Shown here piece after piece: positions 44,727-52,892 of a DNA stretch of 64,000 nucleotides (the first letter of the stretch is position 1; each line of letters starts with the position of its first letter). The stretch comes from SHZL01 sp963784425. Its GTDB lineage: Bacteria; Pseudomonadota; Gammaproteobacteria; Xanthomonadales; SZUA-36. The notes below the pieces were generated by a model. It saw nothing but the letters and a program-made list of their open reading frames with translations, made no database searches and was not told the DNA's origin. The translations under genes and the position numbers were made by a program. The stretch is from positions 62,001 to 126,000 of the forward strand of contig CAWARM010000018.1 in NCBI GenBank assembly GCA_963784425.1, in the 5' to 3' direction.

Positions 44727-46125
44727 AGAAATGCTGCAGCGCGCCCTCTCGATGCTTCATTCGATCTCAGGAAAAATATTCTGGTTTTCATCTGCCTATT
44801 TTCCCTCATCACACACGGTCCGGATCCTGGTTGAAAAGGGCCTATTGCGGTTTTATCAATGGGAGATCACGCTTAATCCCGGCCTGTCCGACGGGTACAG
44901 CAAAATCGCCAGCCTGTTGGCAAACCGGGGTGAACTCGCCCAGGCCAAGGACTACTTCAGCCGGGCGCTGCAAACGAATCATCCGGACGCTGCGAAAATC
45001 CATTACTTCATGGGGAAACAGCAAGCCCGGCAAGGTGACCTCCCCGGGGCGACCAGAAGCTTTGAAAACTTTGTCCGGATTGCTGCCGAATCCATGGATA
45101 TACCCGCGGAACAGGCGCTGCTGTGGTCCAGGCTGGAACAAGACCCGGAGTTCGACCCCCGTGGGTTTGACGGTTACGTGTACCTGGGAAACAAATGCAT
45201 CGGAAATGGACTTACAGCGCCGGCCATTGAATTTCTGCGCCACTCGATAACCATTGAACCACTTGTCGTCAGGGCCCACATAGCACTGGCGGAGATCCTG
45301 TATTCAAGCAACCGTCGCGAAGAATCTCTTAAAGTCGTTCGGTCGGGGCATTATTTTCAATTGCGCCAAAGTCATCCGCATCTGCGCATTGCTCCGCGCG
45401 GAGGAAAGCGAATTGCAAAACCCCATTTCATGATACTTGGCAAGCGGAAATGCGGAACGACGTCACTATACAGCTACCTGACCCAACACCCCTGCGTTGC
45501 ACCTGCATTGAAGAAAGAACTGCGCTTTTTTGATGCGCACTTCGACCGCGGCCTGCACTGGTACCTGGCGCAATTCCCGCCGATAGGAAACCGCCCGGAG
45601 CTGATCACCGGGGAGGCCTCGGTCGAGTACATAGATTCGGCGCCGGTTGCAGAACGCATCCAGCGTGATTTCCCTCACACCCGTTTTATCATCCTGTTAC
45701 GCGACCCCGTTGAACGGGCCATATCGCACTTCCTGATGAATGTGCGCCTCGGCCTTGAAACCGGCGAGATGGAGAAGACGCTGCTTGCCGGGGTCTACCC
45801 TGGCTTCGACAGCGCGCAGCCCAATATCTATGTGGACGTCAGCATCTATGTGAAAATGTTGAAGGTATGGATGGCCGCGTTCCCCCGCGAGCAATTTCTT
45901 ATCCTCCGCAGCGAGCAGTTGTTCGCCTCGCCGGGCCAGGTAACCCTGCAAGCGTTTGAGTTCCTGGGGCACGCGCCATTTGACCGTATCAACTTTCGCG
46001 TGGAGAACAAAGGCAGACCAGCAGCAGTTGATTCTGCATTGCGCCTGGCACTGCGCGACTATTTCAGGCCGCACAATAAGGAGCTGGAAGATTTCCTCGG
46101 CATGCGGTTTGGATGGAATTACTGA
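44719..46125 (+). CDS. TPR-sulfotransferase fusion
   Basis: 468 residues from TTG 44719, or 464 from ATG 44731. Residues about 40-215 are TPR-like (YSKIASLLANRGELAQAKDYFSRALQ, YFMGKQQARQGDLPGATRSFE, AHIALAEILYSSNRREESLKVV). Residues 235-468 are a PAPS sulfotransferase of the heparan N-sulfotransferase type: phosphosulfate loop GKRKCGTTSL (241-250) and 3'-phosphate motif LRDPVERAISHF (327-338). It should sulfate a glycan, most likely the polymer exported by the neighbouring ABC transporter. The start overlaps the HprK-like stop. This is the last gene of the operon. Confidence 0.87.
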   Translation: MPEEMLQRALSMLHSISGKIFWFSSAYFPSSHTVRILVEKGLLRFYQWEITLNPGLSDGYSKIASLLANRGELAQAKDYFSRALQTNHPDAAKIHYFMGKQQARQGDLPGATRSFENFVRIAAESMDIPAEQALLWSRLEQDPEFDPRGFDGYVYLGNKCIGNGLTAPAIEFLRHSITIEPLVVRAHIALAEILYSSNRREESLKVVRSGHYFQLRQSHPHLRIAPRGGKRIAKPHFMILGKRKCGTTSLYSYLTQHPCVAPALKKELRFFDAHFDRGLHWYLAQFPPIGNRPELITGEASVEYIDSAPVAERIQRDFPHTRFIILLRDPVERAISHFLMNVRLGLETGEMEKTLLAGVYPGFDSAQPNIYVDVSIYVKMLKVWMAAFPREQFLILRSEQLFASPGQVTLQAFEFLGHAPFDRINFRVENKGRPAAVDSALRLALRDYFRPHNKELEDFLGMRFGWNY

Positions 46126-46204
46126 GAGCAGGCATATCGAGATGCCGCGCTTGAAGTTTCCGCCAAGGCAGCACTCCTGAAGGTCATGGGGATGCCGGCT
46201 GCGT

Positions 46205-47065
46205 TCAGCGCGGATCAAGCCAGAGCATGTGCTCGCCGAAGTCCACGGTGATCCTGAAATTCTTCAACAAGCGAACGCCAATGTTCAGATCGCCGGCACT
46301 GTCGGTTTCATCGACTGCGGCTTCTACATCCTCAAACTTCACCCCGGCGATTTCAAGTTGGTCCAGGTGAACAATCTTGCGTTCAATCTCTCCGCCAACT
46401 CCTCCACCCTTGCGGGTCGGCAACGAGGCCGGATCTGTCATCAAACCCAGCTTTGCGGCGAAGTTGCGGCTAATAAGAATTTCGCTGCCATTCCCAAGGT
46501 CGAAATCGGCCTGGACCGGGACATCGTTCACTGCCACACCGAACGATTCCAGTCCGCGCTCAGAGCTTAGTGCCAGCGCGACACCTGCCGGTTTGATATC
46601 GCGGGGTGCAACATGAATTGTGCCGTCCTCAATGTCGATGGCCAGGCGCTCCCGGTCGAACAGCTCGCGCCCGAGGATGAAGTGGGTTGGCCGGCCTATC
46701 AAGCGTGTCGAAAGGTCCGTGAGGTCAAGCACGGCGACGGTGAGGTCTGCGAGCCGTACACCCAGTGCTTTTACCGTGACACCTTCGGCAAATGCAACTT
46801 GCTCGTCCCCGCCACTGCCTTTTGCGGTCTCGGCTCCAGCAAATGTGATGTTGTTTTCCTCTGCCCACGTCCGGTCCATAAAGGACATCTCCGCGGCGCT
46901 GTCGAGCAGCGCCGTTACTTGTTGGTCATTGACGCCTGCTTCGACGAATAGCCGGTCGCCAAAAACCTGCAACGGCTTGTTCGCGCAACCGCCCAGGGTG
47001 GCAGTGGTGAAAACCAGCACTGCCAGGACAGCTATAGGCAGGGAGGCGGGCGAATTCCACGGCAT
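46205..47065 (-). CDS. Retropepsin-like aspartyl protease lipoprotein
   Basis: About 286 residues from ATG 47065; a TTG at 47086 overlapping the RND stop is the alternative. A lipoprotein signal peptide ends in LGGC. Two aspartyl-protease-like half domains follow: VTALLDSAAEMSFMD and VQADFDLGNGSEILIS, each with a flap-like HFILGREL or NIGVRLLKNF region. The first has Asp-Ser-Ala rather than Asp-Thr/Ser-Gly, and the second Asp-Leu-Gly, so activity is uncertain. The fold is the retropepsin-like type known from bacterial periplasmic proteases. It directly follows the RND pump gene. Confidence 0.7.
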   Translation of the reverse strand: MPWNSPASLPIAVLAVLVFTTATLGGCANKPLQVFGDRLFVEAGVNDQQVTALLDSAAEMSFMDRTWAEENNITFAGAETAKGSGGDEQVAFAEGVTVKALGVRLADLTVAVLDLTDLSTRLIGRPTHFILGRELFDRERLAIDIEDGTIHVAPRDIKPAGVALALSSERGLESFGVAVNDVPVQADFDLGNGSEILISRNFAAKLGLMTDPASLPTRKGGGVGGEIERKIVHLDQLEIAGVKFEDVEAAVDETDSAGDLNIGVRLLKNFRITVDFGEHMLWLDPR

Positions 47066-47082
47066 CGGGCTGGGCTGGAGAA

Positions 47083-50000
47083 TCAAGAGACGGCTCCCGG
47101 ATCCGGCGCCTTGGCCCGGTGGTGGCCGGTGACATGGAAGAGCCTCCTGGAAAAAATGATGGCGTTGTCGACATAGGTGAACACCACGGGGATTACCAAC
47201 AGCGACAGGAAGGTGCTGGTAATCAGGCCGCCGATCACGACAATCGCCATCGGAGCGCGAAAGCCCGAATCAGTGCCAATACCGATGGCGGTCGGCAACA
47301 TACCCACGCCCATCGCTATCGTCGTCATGATTATGGGCCGCGCGCGTTTGCGACAGGCATCTACCAGGGCGTCCCAGCGCTTCAGCCCGTGGTCGCGGCG
47401 CGCGAGGATCACGTAGTCAATCAGCAGGATCGAGTTCTTGGTCGCAATGCCCATCAGCATCACCAGTCCTATCATCGACGGCATTGACAACGCGGTGTGG
47501 GTGACCAGCAGCGCCAGGAAGGCGCCCGGAATGGACAACACGAGGGCGACCAGAATCGTGACCGGCTGCATGAAGTCCTTGAACAGCAGCACCAGCACGA
47601 TGTAAATGCACAGCACACCGGTGGCCATTGCCAGGCTGAAGCTTGCAAACAGTTCGTTCATGGACTCGGCATCGCCCACCGTGGTCCGGATCACGCCCGG
47701 CGGCAGGTTCTGCAGGCTGGGCAGGGCAAGAGCCTGGCTTTCAACCGAACCGAGCGATCCCTGGCTCAGCTCGATTTCAAAGTTGATGTTGCGCATGCGG
47801 TTAAAGCGGTCAATCTCAGCCGGTCCCCCGCCGATGTTCAGGCTTGCGACGTTGCCCAGCATTACCGGACCCTGCTTGCCCGGCACGCTCAGGTGTGCAA
47901 GCAATGACAGATCCTGGCGCGATTCCGGCGGCAGCTTGACCACGATAGGTATCTGGCGCTGTGAAAGGTTGAGCTTGGCCAGGCCCTGGTAGTAGTCGCC
48001 GGTAGTGGCAATGCGCAGCGTATCGGCAATAGCTGCCGAGGTCACGCCGAGGTCCGCAGCCTTGGCAAAGTCTGGACGCACCACCAGTTCAGGGCGGACC
48101 AGGCTTGCGGTGCTGGTGATCGCGCCGACACCGGGGATGGTGCGCAGCTCGCGCTCGACAACGCGGGCGTGTGTTGCCAGCGCCTCGCCGTTTTCGCTGG
48201 CAAGCACCAGGATGTATTTCTCGCCGGAAGCGCCAAGGCCTATGGTCACGCGCACACCCGGCAGCACCCCCAGGGCATCGCGCAACTGACTTTCAATCGC
48301 CTGCTTGCTGAGGCCATGGCGTTCGGAACGCGGCGTCAGGTTGATGGTCAGCGTGGCTTTGCGTGCTTCGGCCGATGTGGACGGCCCGAACGGGTCGGCG
48401 CCGGCCGAGCCGCCCCCGACCGCGGTGTACACCAGCTTGACGTGAGGATTGCGCTGCAGGATTACACGCGCCTCTTCAGCCATCGCCAGGGTTTGCTTGA
48501 ATGTGCTTCCCGGGGGCAGCGCCAGGTAGACCTGGGTTTGTGACAGGTCATCGGGCGGGATGAAGCCGGTTGACAGCAAAGGCACCAGCGAGAACGAGCC
48601 GATAAAAAACACCGCCGCGGCACCCATCGTGGCAATCCGGTGGCGCAGGCACCAGGTCGCCCAGCGGGTGTAATGCCCCATCCACACTGGCTCGGCATAC
48701 GCTCCCGTGGGTGGGCGCAGCATATAGGCGGCCATCATCGGCGTCAGCATGCGCGCCACGACCAGCGAGAAGAACACTGCGATCGCGGCAGTCCAGCCAA
48801 ATTGCACGAAGAACTTGCCCGCTATGCCGGCCATGAATGCTGTCGGCAGGAAGACCGCGATCAGGGTGAACGTGGTGGCAATCACCGCCAGGCCGATCTC
48901 GTCGGCTGCTTCCATGGCTGCCTGGAAGGGTGTCTTGCCCATGCGCAGATGGCGCATGATGTTTTCGATCTCCACGATGGCGTCGTCGACGAGGATACCC
49001 ACGACCAGCGACAAGGCCAGCAGGGTGACGCCGTTGAGGGTGAAGTTGAGCAGGTACATCGCGGCAAAGGTGGGCACGATCGACAAGGGCAGGGCCGTGG
49101 CTGCAACCAGGGTTGCACGCCAGTTACGCAGGAACAACCAGACCACCAGAACCGCCAGCATCGCGCCTTCAATCAGCAGCCACATCGACCCTTCGAAGTT
49201 TTTCTGCACCGGATCGACAAAATTGAATGCCTCCGTGATCTCGATGTCCGGGTGCTCTGCCTTTAATTTCGCAAGCTCGGCTTCCACGCCCGTCTCGACG
49301 TCTACCTCACCGGCCCCGCGGCTGCGCGTGATCTCGAAGCCGACCACCGGCTTGCCATTAAGCAGGGCGGCAGAGCGCTGTTCGGCAAAGGTGTCGGAAA
49401 CGGTGGCGACCTGGTCGAGGCGGACTTTGCGGCCATCCGCAAGCACGATGTCCAGCCTGGACAATTCCTCGGCCGACTGCACGGTCGCAATGGTTCGCAC
49501 CGATTGCTCGGCTCCGCCGATATCGGCCCGCCCACCCGAAGCTTCCTGCTGGATCTGCCGCAGCTGGCGCGAGATATCCGCGGCGCTGGCGTCAAGCGCC
49601 AGCAGTCGCGCTGGATCAAGTTCCACGCGCACCTCGCGATCAACGCCACCCACGCGCGCAACTGCGCCTGCGCCGCGCACTGACAACAGGCGCTTGGTGA
49701 CGGTGTTGTCGACAAACCAGGACAATGCCTCGTCGTCCATGCGGCTGGAGGCCACCACGTAGGTGAGAATCGGCGTGCCGGACAGGTTGACCTTGGAGAT
49801 GGCCGGATCCCTCAGGTCCCCGGGCAGGTCGGAGCGGATGCGCGCGACAGCGTCACGCACGTCATCGAGCGCTTCCTGGGTCGGCTTCTCAAGCCGGAAT
49901 TCGATAGTAACTACTGCGCTGCCATCGTTTACCGTGGTGTAAATGTTCTTCACGCCCTGCAGCGCAGCCACCGAGTTTTCTATTTTGCGCGCGACCTCGG

Positions 50001-50184
50001 TCTCCATTTGCGACGGTGCGGCACCCGGCAAGGAAGCGGCCACGGTGACCAAAGGCAGATCAATGTCCGGGAAATTCTGGACTTTCATCGCCTTGAATGC
50101 GACCGAACCCATCAGGCTCAGCAGGATGAACAGCAGGATCGCCGGGGTCGGGTTGCGGATAGACCAGGAAGAGACGTTTAACAC
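47083..50184 (-). CDS. RND efflux transporter inner-membrane pump (HAE1/AcrB-type)
   Basis: 1033 residues, normal for the family. It has an N-terminal cytoplasmic helix and TM1 (NPTPAILLFILLSLMGSVAFKAM), then NFPDIDLPLVTVAASLPGA, two large periplasmic loops, and twelve transmembrane segments. TM4 carries GILVDDAIVEIENIMRHL, whose Asp pair is the proton relay, and TM10-11 has GLVMLMGIATKNSILLIDYVI. It takes substrates from the periplasm or inner membrane with the adaptor encoded just upstream. No outer-membrane channel gene lies in this unit, so a channel from elsewhere, such as a TolC-type protein, would be needed. Confidence 0.95.
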   Translation of the reverse strand: MLNVSSWSIRNPTPAILLFILLSLMGSVAFKAMKVQNFPDIDLPLVTVAASLPGAAPSQMETEVARKIENSVAALQGVKNIYTTVNDGSAVVTIEFRLEKPTQEALDDVRDAVARIRSDLPGDLRDPAISKVNLSGTPILTYVVASSRMDDEALSWFVDNTVTKRLLSVRGAGAVARVGGVDREVRVELDPARLLALDASAADISRQLRQIQQEASGGRADIGGAEQSVRTIATVQSAEELSRLDIVLADGRKVRLDQVATVSDTFAEQRSAALLNGKPVVGFEITRSRGAGEVDVETGVEAELAKLKAEHPDIEITEAFNFVDPVQKNFEGSMWLLIEGAMLAVLVVWLFLRNWRATLVAATALPLSIVPTFAAMYLLNFTLNGVTLLALSLVVGILVDDAIVEIENIMRHLRMGKTPFQAAMEAADEIGLAVIATTFTLIAVFLPTAFMAGIAGKFFVQFGWTAAIAVFFSLVVARMLTPMMAAYMLRPPTGAYAEPVWMGHYTRWATWCLRHRIATMGAAAVFFIGSFSLVPLLSTGFIPPDDLSQTQVYLALPPGSTFKQTLAMAEEARVILQRNPHVKLVYTAVGGGSAGADPFGPSTSAEARKATLTINLTPRSERHGLSKQAIESQLRDALGVLPGVRVTIGLGASGEKYILVLASENGEALATHARVVERELRTIPGVGAITSTASLVRPELVVRPDFAKAADLGVTSAAIADTLRIATTGDYYQGLAKLNLSQRQIPIVVKLPPESRQDLSLLAHLSVPGKQGPVMLGNVASLNIGGGPAEIDRFNRMRNINFEIELSQGSLGSVESQALALPSLQNLPPGVIRTTVGDAESMNELFASFSLAMATGVLCIYIVLVLLFKDFMQPVTILVALVLSIPGAFLALLVTHTALSMPSMIGLVMLMGIATKNSILLIDYVILARRDHGLKRWDALVDACRKRARPIIMTTIAMGVGMLPTAIGIGTDSGFRAPMAIVVIGGLITSTFLSLLVIPVVFTYVDNAIIFSRRLFHVTGHHRAKAPDPGAVS

Positions 50185-50218
50185 GATTCGGATCTTGTGC
50201 GCACTGCCCCAGCGACAG

Positions 50219-51382
50219 TCACTGCGTGGCCGTCAGTGCTGAGTTGGCTTCGACCACCCGCACCGTATCACCGTCAGTGAGGAAGCCGGCGCCAGTGACT
50301 ACGATACGGCTGGCCGGGTCCAGCCCATCCGTGATTTCTATCAGTTCCCCGCTGCGCCGGCCGATCGAAACCTTGGTTTGCTTGACCTTGTTGGCCCCAT
50401 CCACCGTGAACACGTAGGCGAAACCATCGCGCATCAGCACGGCGCTTTGCGGGACATTCAGAGCAATCTGCCGGCCGAGTTCAAACTCACCGCGTGCAAA
50501 AGTGCCGGCACGCAGCGTGGCCCTGGCATCCGCCAGGGGCAGATCGACATACACGAGGGCAGTGCGGGTCGCCGGATCGATCGTTGGCGCCACCATGCGC
50601 ACGCTGCCCTTGATCTCGACGCCACTTGGCAGCCACAGCGTGGCAGGCATGCCGGGTTTCAGCTGGTCTGCTTCAGCAGAAGTGACTTCTGCGCGCCACT
50701 CGAGGCGATCACCACGAATCTGGCGGAACAATTCCTGACCAGCCTGGGTCAGCGAGCCGACCGTTGCGTTGCGCTCGGAAATCACGCCGTCGTCAGGTGC
50801 AAGCACGCGCGTTTGCGACAGCCGGACTTCCTCGGCCTGCAGGCGCGCATGCGCGGCCGCGAGGCGGGCGACTGCGGTCTGCTCATTGGTCTCTGCCTGT
50901 GTCAATGCCTGTGGGCTGATGAAGCCCTTGGCCTGCAGGTCCAGGTTGCGCTTCGCGGTTGCCCGCGCATCGGCCAGCGAAGCCTCGGCTTCGGCCACGG
51001 AAGCGCGCGCCTGGGCGACATCGGCCGAGACCGTGTCGACCGCCAGGCGCGCGAGTTCCTGGCCTTTGCTTACATGGTCACCTACATTGACCAGCACCTC
51101 GGTCACGCGCAAACCGGCCAGCTCGGCGCCGATTACGGCCTCCTGCCACGCGGCAATACTGCCTTGTGCCGGAAGGCGCCGGGGCCAGTCGCTGGACTCT
51201 GGTGTTGTTAGCGTAACGGTGAGTGCCGGCCGGCTGGTTACTGATCCAGGGGCTATCTCTTCCGGGCCGCTACGCTGACTGAGAATAACGACGACAACCA
51301 CGATCAGTGCAATGGCGGCACTGATCAACCAGAACCGGCGCGACTTCGGCGCGCCGTTAGTTGGACTGTCGGGTAATGGCAT
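50219..51382 (-). CDS. RND efflux periplasmic adaptor (membrane fusion protein)
   Basis: About 387 residues from ATG 51382. One N-terminal membrane anchor (FWLISAAIALIVVVVVIL) precedes a lipoyl half-motif (LPAQGSIAAWQEAVIGAELAGLRVTEVLVNVGDHVSKGQ), a long coiled-coil hairpin rich in Ala/Arg/Glu (about 120-190), the second lipoyl half (ARLQAEEVRLSQTRVLAPDDGVI) and a beta-barrel domain. It links the RND pump to an outer-membrane channel. The pump gene starts 34 bases downstream. Confidence 0.93.
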   Translation of the reverse strand: MPLPDSPTNGAPKSRRFWLISAAIALIVVVVVILSQRSGPEEIAPGSVTSRPALTVTLTTPESSDWPRRLPAQGSIAAWQEAVIGAELAGLRVTEVLVNVGDHVSKGQELARLAVDTVSADVAQARASVAEAEASLADARATAKRNLDLQAKGFISPQALTQAETNEQTAVARLAAAHARLQAEEVRLSQTRVLAPDDGVISERNATVGSLTQAGQELFRQIRGDRLEWRAEVTSAEADQLKPGMPATLWLPSGVEIKGSVRMVAPTIDPATRTALVYVDLPLADARATLRAGTFARGEFELGRQIALNVPQSAVLMRDGFAYVFTVDGANKVKQTKVSIGRRSGELIEITDGLDPASRIVVTGAGFLTDGDTVRVVEANSALTATQ

Positions 51383-51709
51383 CAGCGGATATCCTGGCCG
51401 GGTTAAGTGGGAATCGGCGCAACGAACCGGCGCCACGGGATTCGGTGGTCAAGCAAGGCCCGTACAGTTGATTCAGGTGCTATTTTGCCAGAATTCGCAG
51501 TCTATTGACCAACTATGGCCGGCAGGGTTTCGGCCTGCCAGCCGCGTTTTCTGAAGAACTCGACACGGTATTGTAACAAGTTGCCGCCATGGTATGGCTT
51601 TCGTTGTTGAGGTGGCTCCAAGCCGCAGAATCAGGTAACCGTATGAACCTGCCGTGGATGTCGTCCCTGGCATTGTTGATTCAAGTCACCCGATTTATCA
51701 AAGGCTGAT
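51383..51709. other. 327-base gap between the adaptor and glycosyltransferase genes
   Basis: The right part contains the first copy of the direct repeat (51559-51681) and a 21-residue open frame at 51643-51708 that mimics the aminotransferase N-terminus. The left part contains a GGCAGG/CCTGCC hairpin near 51523-51541. The adaptor promoter (leftward) should also be here. No other gene is seen. Confidence 0.5.
51559..51681 (+). repeat. Direct repeat copy 1: duplicated upstream region and start of the aminotransferase gene
   Basis: Aligns without large gaps with 52770-52892, from CTCGACA through ATTGTAACAAGT, CCATGGTATG and ATGAACCTG to the first dozen codons. The coded peptide here is MNLPWMSSLALLIQ, against MNLSWMPSLALLLL in copy 2. 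After the repeat the frame ends at 51708, one base before the glycosyltransferase start. It looks like the leftover of a duplication that placed a foreign glycosyltransferase gene between two copies. Confidence 0.7.
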
Positions 51710-52714
51710 ATGAAAAAATTGAGCGTGAATATTTTGTCTGAAAGCGAGGGTTTTGAGACCCAGGGCGTTCATACCGCCTTTGTCGACATGGTGGAAGCCC
51801 TGAAAAAACGCGATGACATTGAGGTGCTGGTAAACAGTAAAGAACAGTGCGATGTGCTTCACGCGCATACGTTTGGCCCGCGCTATTGGCTCAGACGCGG
51901 GCCCTACAAGGGGCGTCGGCTTTTGACAGCCCACGTCGTGCCCGGATCTTTTATCGGTAGCCTGGCTCTGGCTGAATACTGGGCCCCCCTCTCGGACTGG
52001 TATCTCAAATTGGCCTACAACAGCGCCGATGTGGTGCTCTGCGTGGCCCCCCAGGTAAAACGAGAGCTTGAAAAAATTGGCGTCACGGCGCGCATGGAAG
52101 TGCTGACGAACCCCGTCAATGAGGCCCGGTTTTCTGTCTCGGCTGAAAAACGAATTGAAGGCCGCAAACTGCTTGGTCTATCACATGACGCAAACGTGTG
52201 CGTTTGTGTCGGACAGATCCAGCCTCGAAAAGGTGTCGCCGAATTTCTGGGCACGGCCGCTGCATCTCCGGATGTGACATTTATTTGGCTGGGCGGCAGA
52301 CCCTTCAAGCGGCTTACCGCCGACTTCAACGCCCTGAACACTAAACTGGCAAACGCACCTGAAAACGCCCTTTTCCCTGGTGTTTTCACGCTCGGGCAGA
52401 TGCCAGCCCTCTACAGCGCGGCCGATTTATTTTTCTTTCCGTCTTTTCAGGAAAACTGCGCGCTGGCAATAAATGAGGCGATGGCCTGCGGTGTGCCCAT
52501 GCTGTTGCGAGACAACCCGGAATATCCCGAGCTTTATGGTAAGGAGAATTTTCTCAAAGCGATTGACGTCAAGGGTTACAGCGACGAAATCTCCAGGTTT
52601 TTTAGCGACGGGCAAATGCGCAGCGACTATTCGAGAAAATCTGTCGAAGTGGCAAAAAAATTCAGCATGACGGCATTTAGCGAAGGGCTGATGAGAATTT
52701 ATAGATCGTTGTGA
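51710..52714 (+). CDS. Glycosyltransferase family 4
   Basis: 334 residues. It begins MKKLSVNILSESEGFETQGVHTAFVDMVEAL with a short GT-B N-domain. The donor domain has VCVCVGQIQPRKGVAEFLGTAA, TFIWLGGRPFKRL and FFFPSFQENCALAINEAMACGVPMLLRDNPEYPEL, an EX7E motif. The base and codon use is richer in A and T than its neighbours (many AAA, GAA and TTT codons), consistent with transfer. It is bracketed by the two direct repeats. Related GT4 enzymes in other bacteria make diglycosyl lipids, but the product here is unknown. Confidence 0.83.
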   Translation: MKKLSVNILSESEGFETQGVHTAFVDMVEALKKRDDIEVLVNSKEQCDVLHAHTFGPRYWLRRGPYKGRRLLTAHVVPGSFIGSLALAEYWAPLSDWYLKLAYNSADVVLCVAPQVKRELEKIGVTARMEVLTNPVNEARFSVSAEKRIEGRKLLGLSHDANVCVCVGQIQPRKGVAEFLGTAAASPDVTFIWLGGRPFKRLTADFNALNTKLANAPENALFPGVFTLGQMPALYSAADLFFFPSFQENCALAINEAMACGVPMLLRDNPEYPELYGKENFLKAIDVKGYSDEISRFFSDGQMRSDYSRKSVEVAKKFSMTAFSEGLMRIYRSL

Positions 52715-52769
52715 GGATAGGTAGCATTAAAGCTATTTGCGAGAAATTCATAGTTAGCCCTCTTAACGT

Positions 52770-52892
52770 CTCGACATGGAATTGTAACAAGTCAGTGCCA
52801 TGGTATGTCTTTGCTGACTGAGCTGGCCACGCGCTGCATAACCGGGTAACTGTATGAACCTGTCGTGGATGCCTTCTCTGGCGTTGCTGTTG
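52770..52892 (+). repeat. Direct repeat copy 2, covering the start of the aminotransferase gene
   Basis: Second copy of the roughly 120-base repeat. The true aminotransferase start (ATG 52854) and its first 13 codons lie inside it, so this copy is likely the original and the one at 51559 the duplicate. The two are clearly diverged, so the duplication is not recent. Confidence 0.7.

Noticed and set aside
38643..46125. Lasso-peptide biosynthesis locus
   Set aside because: PqqD-like and HprK-like genes recall lasso loci, but no asparagine synthase-like cyclase, transglutaminase-like protease or precursor peptide was found.
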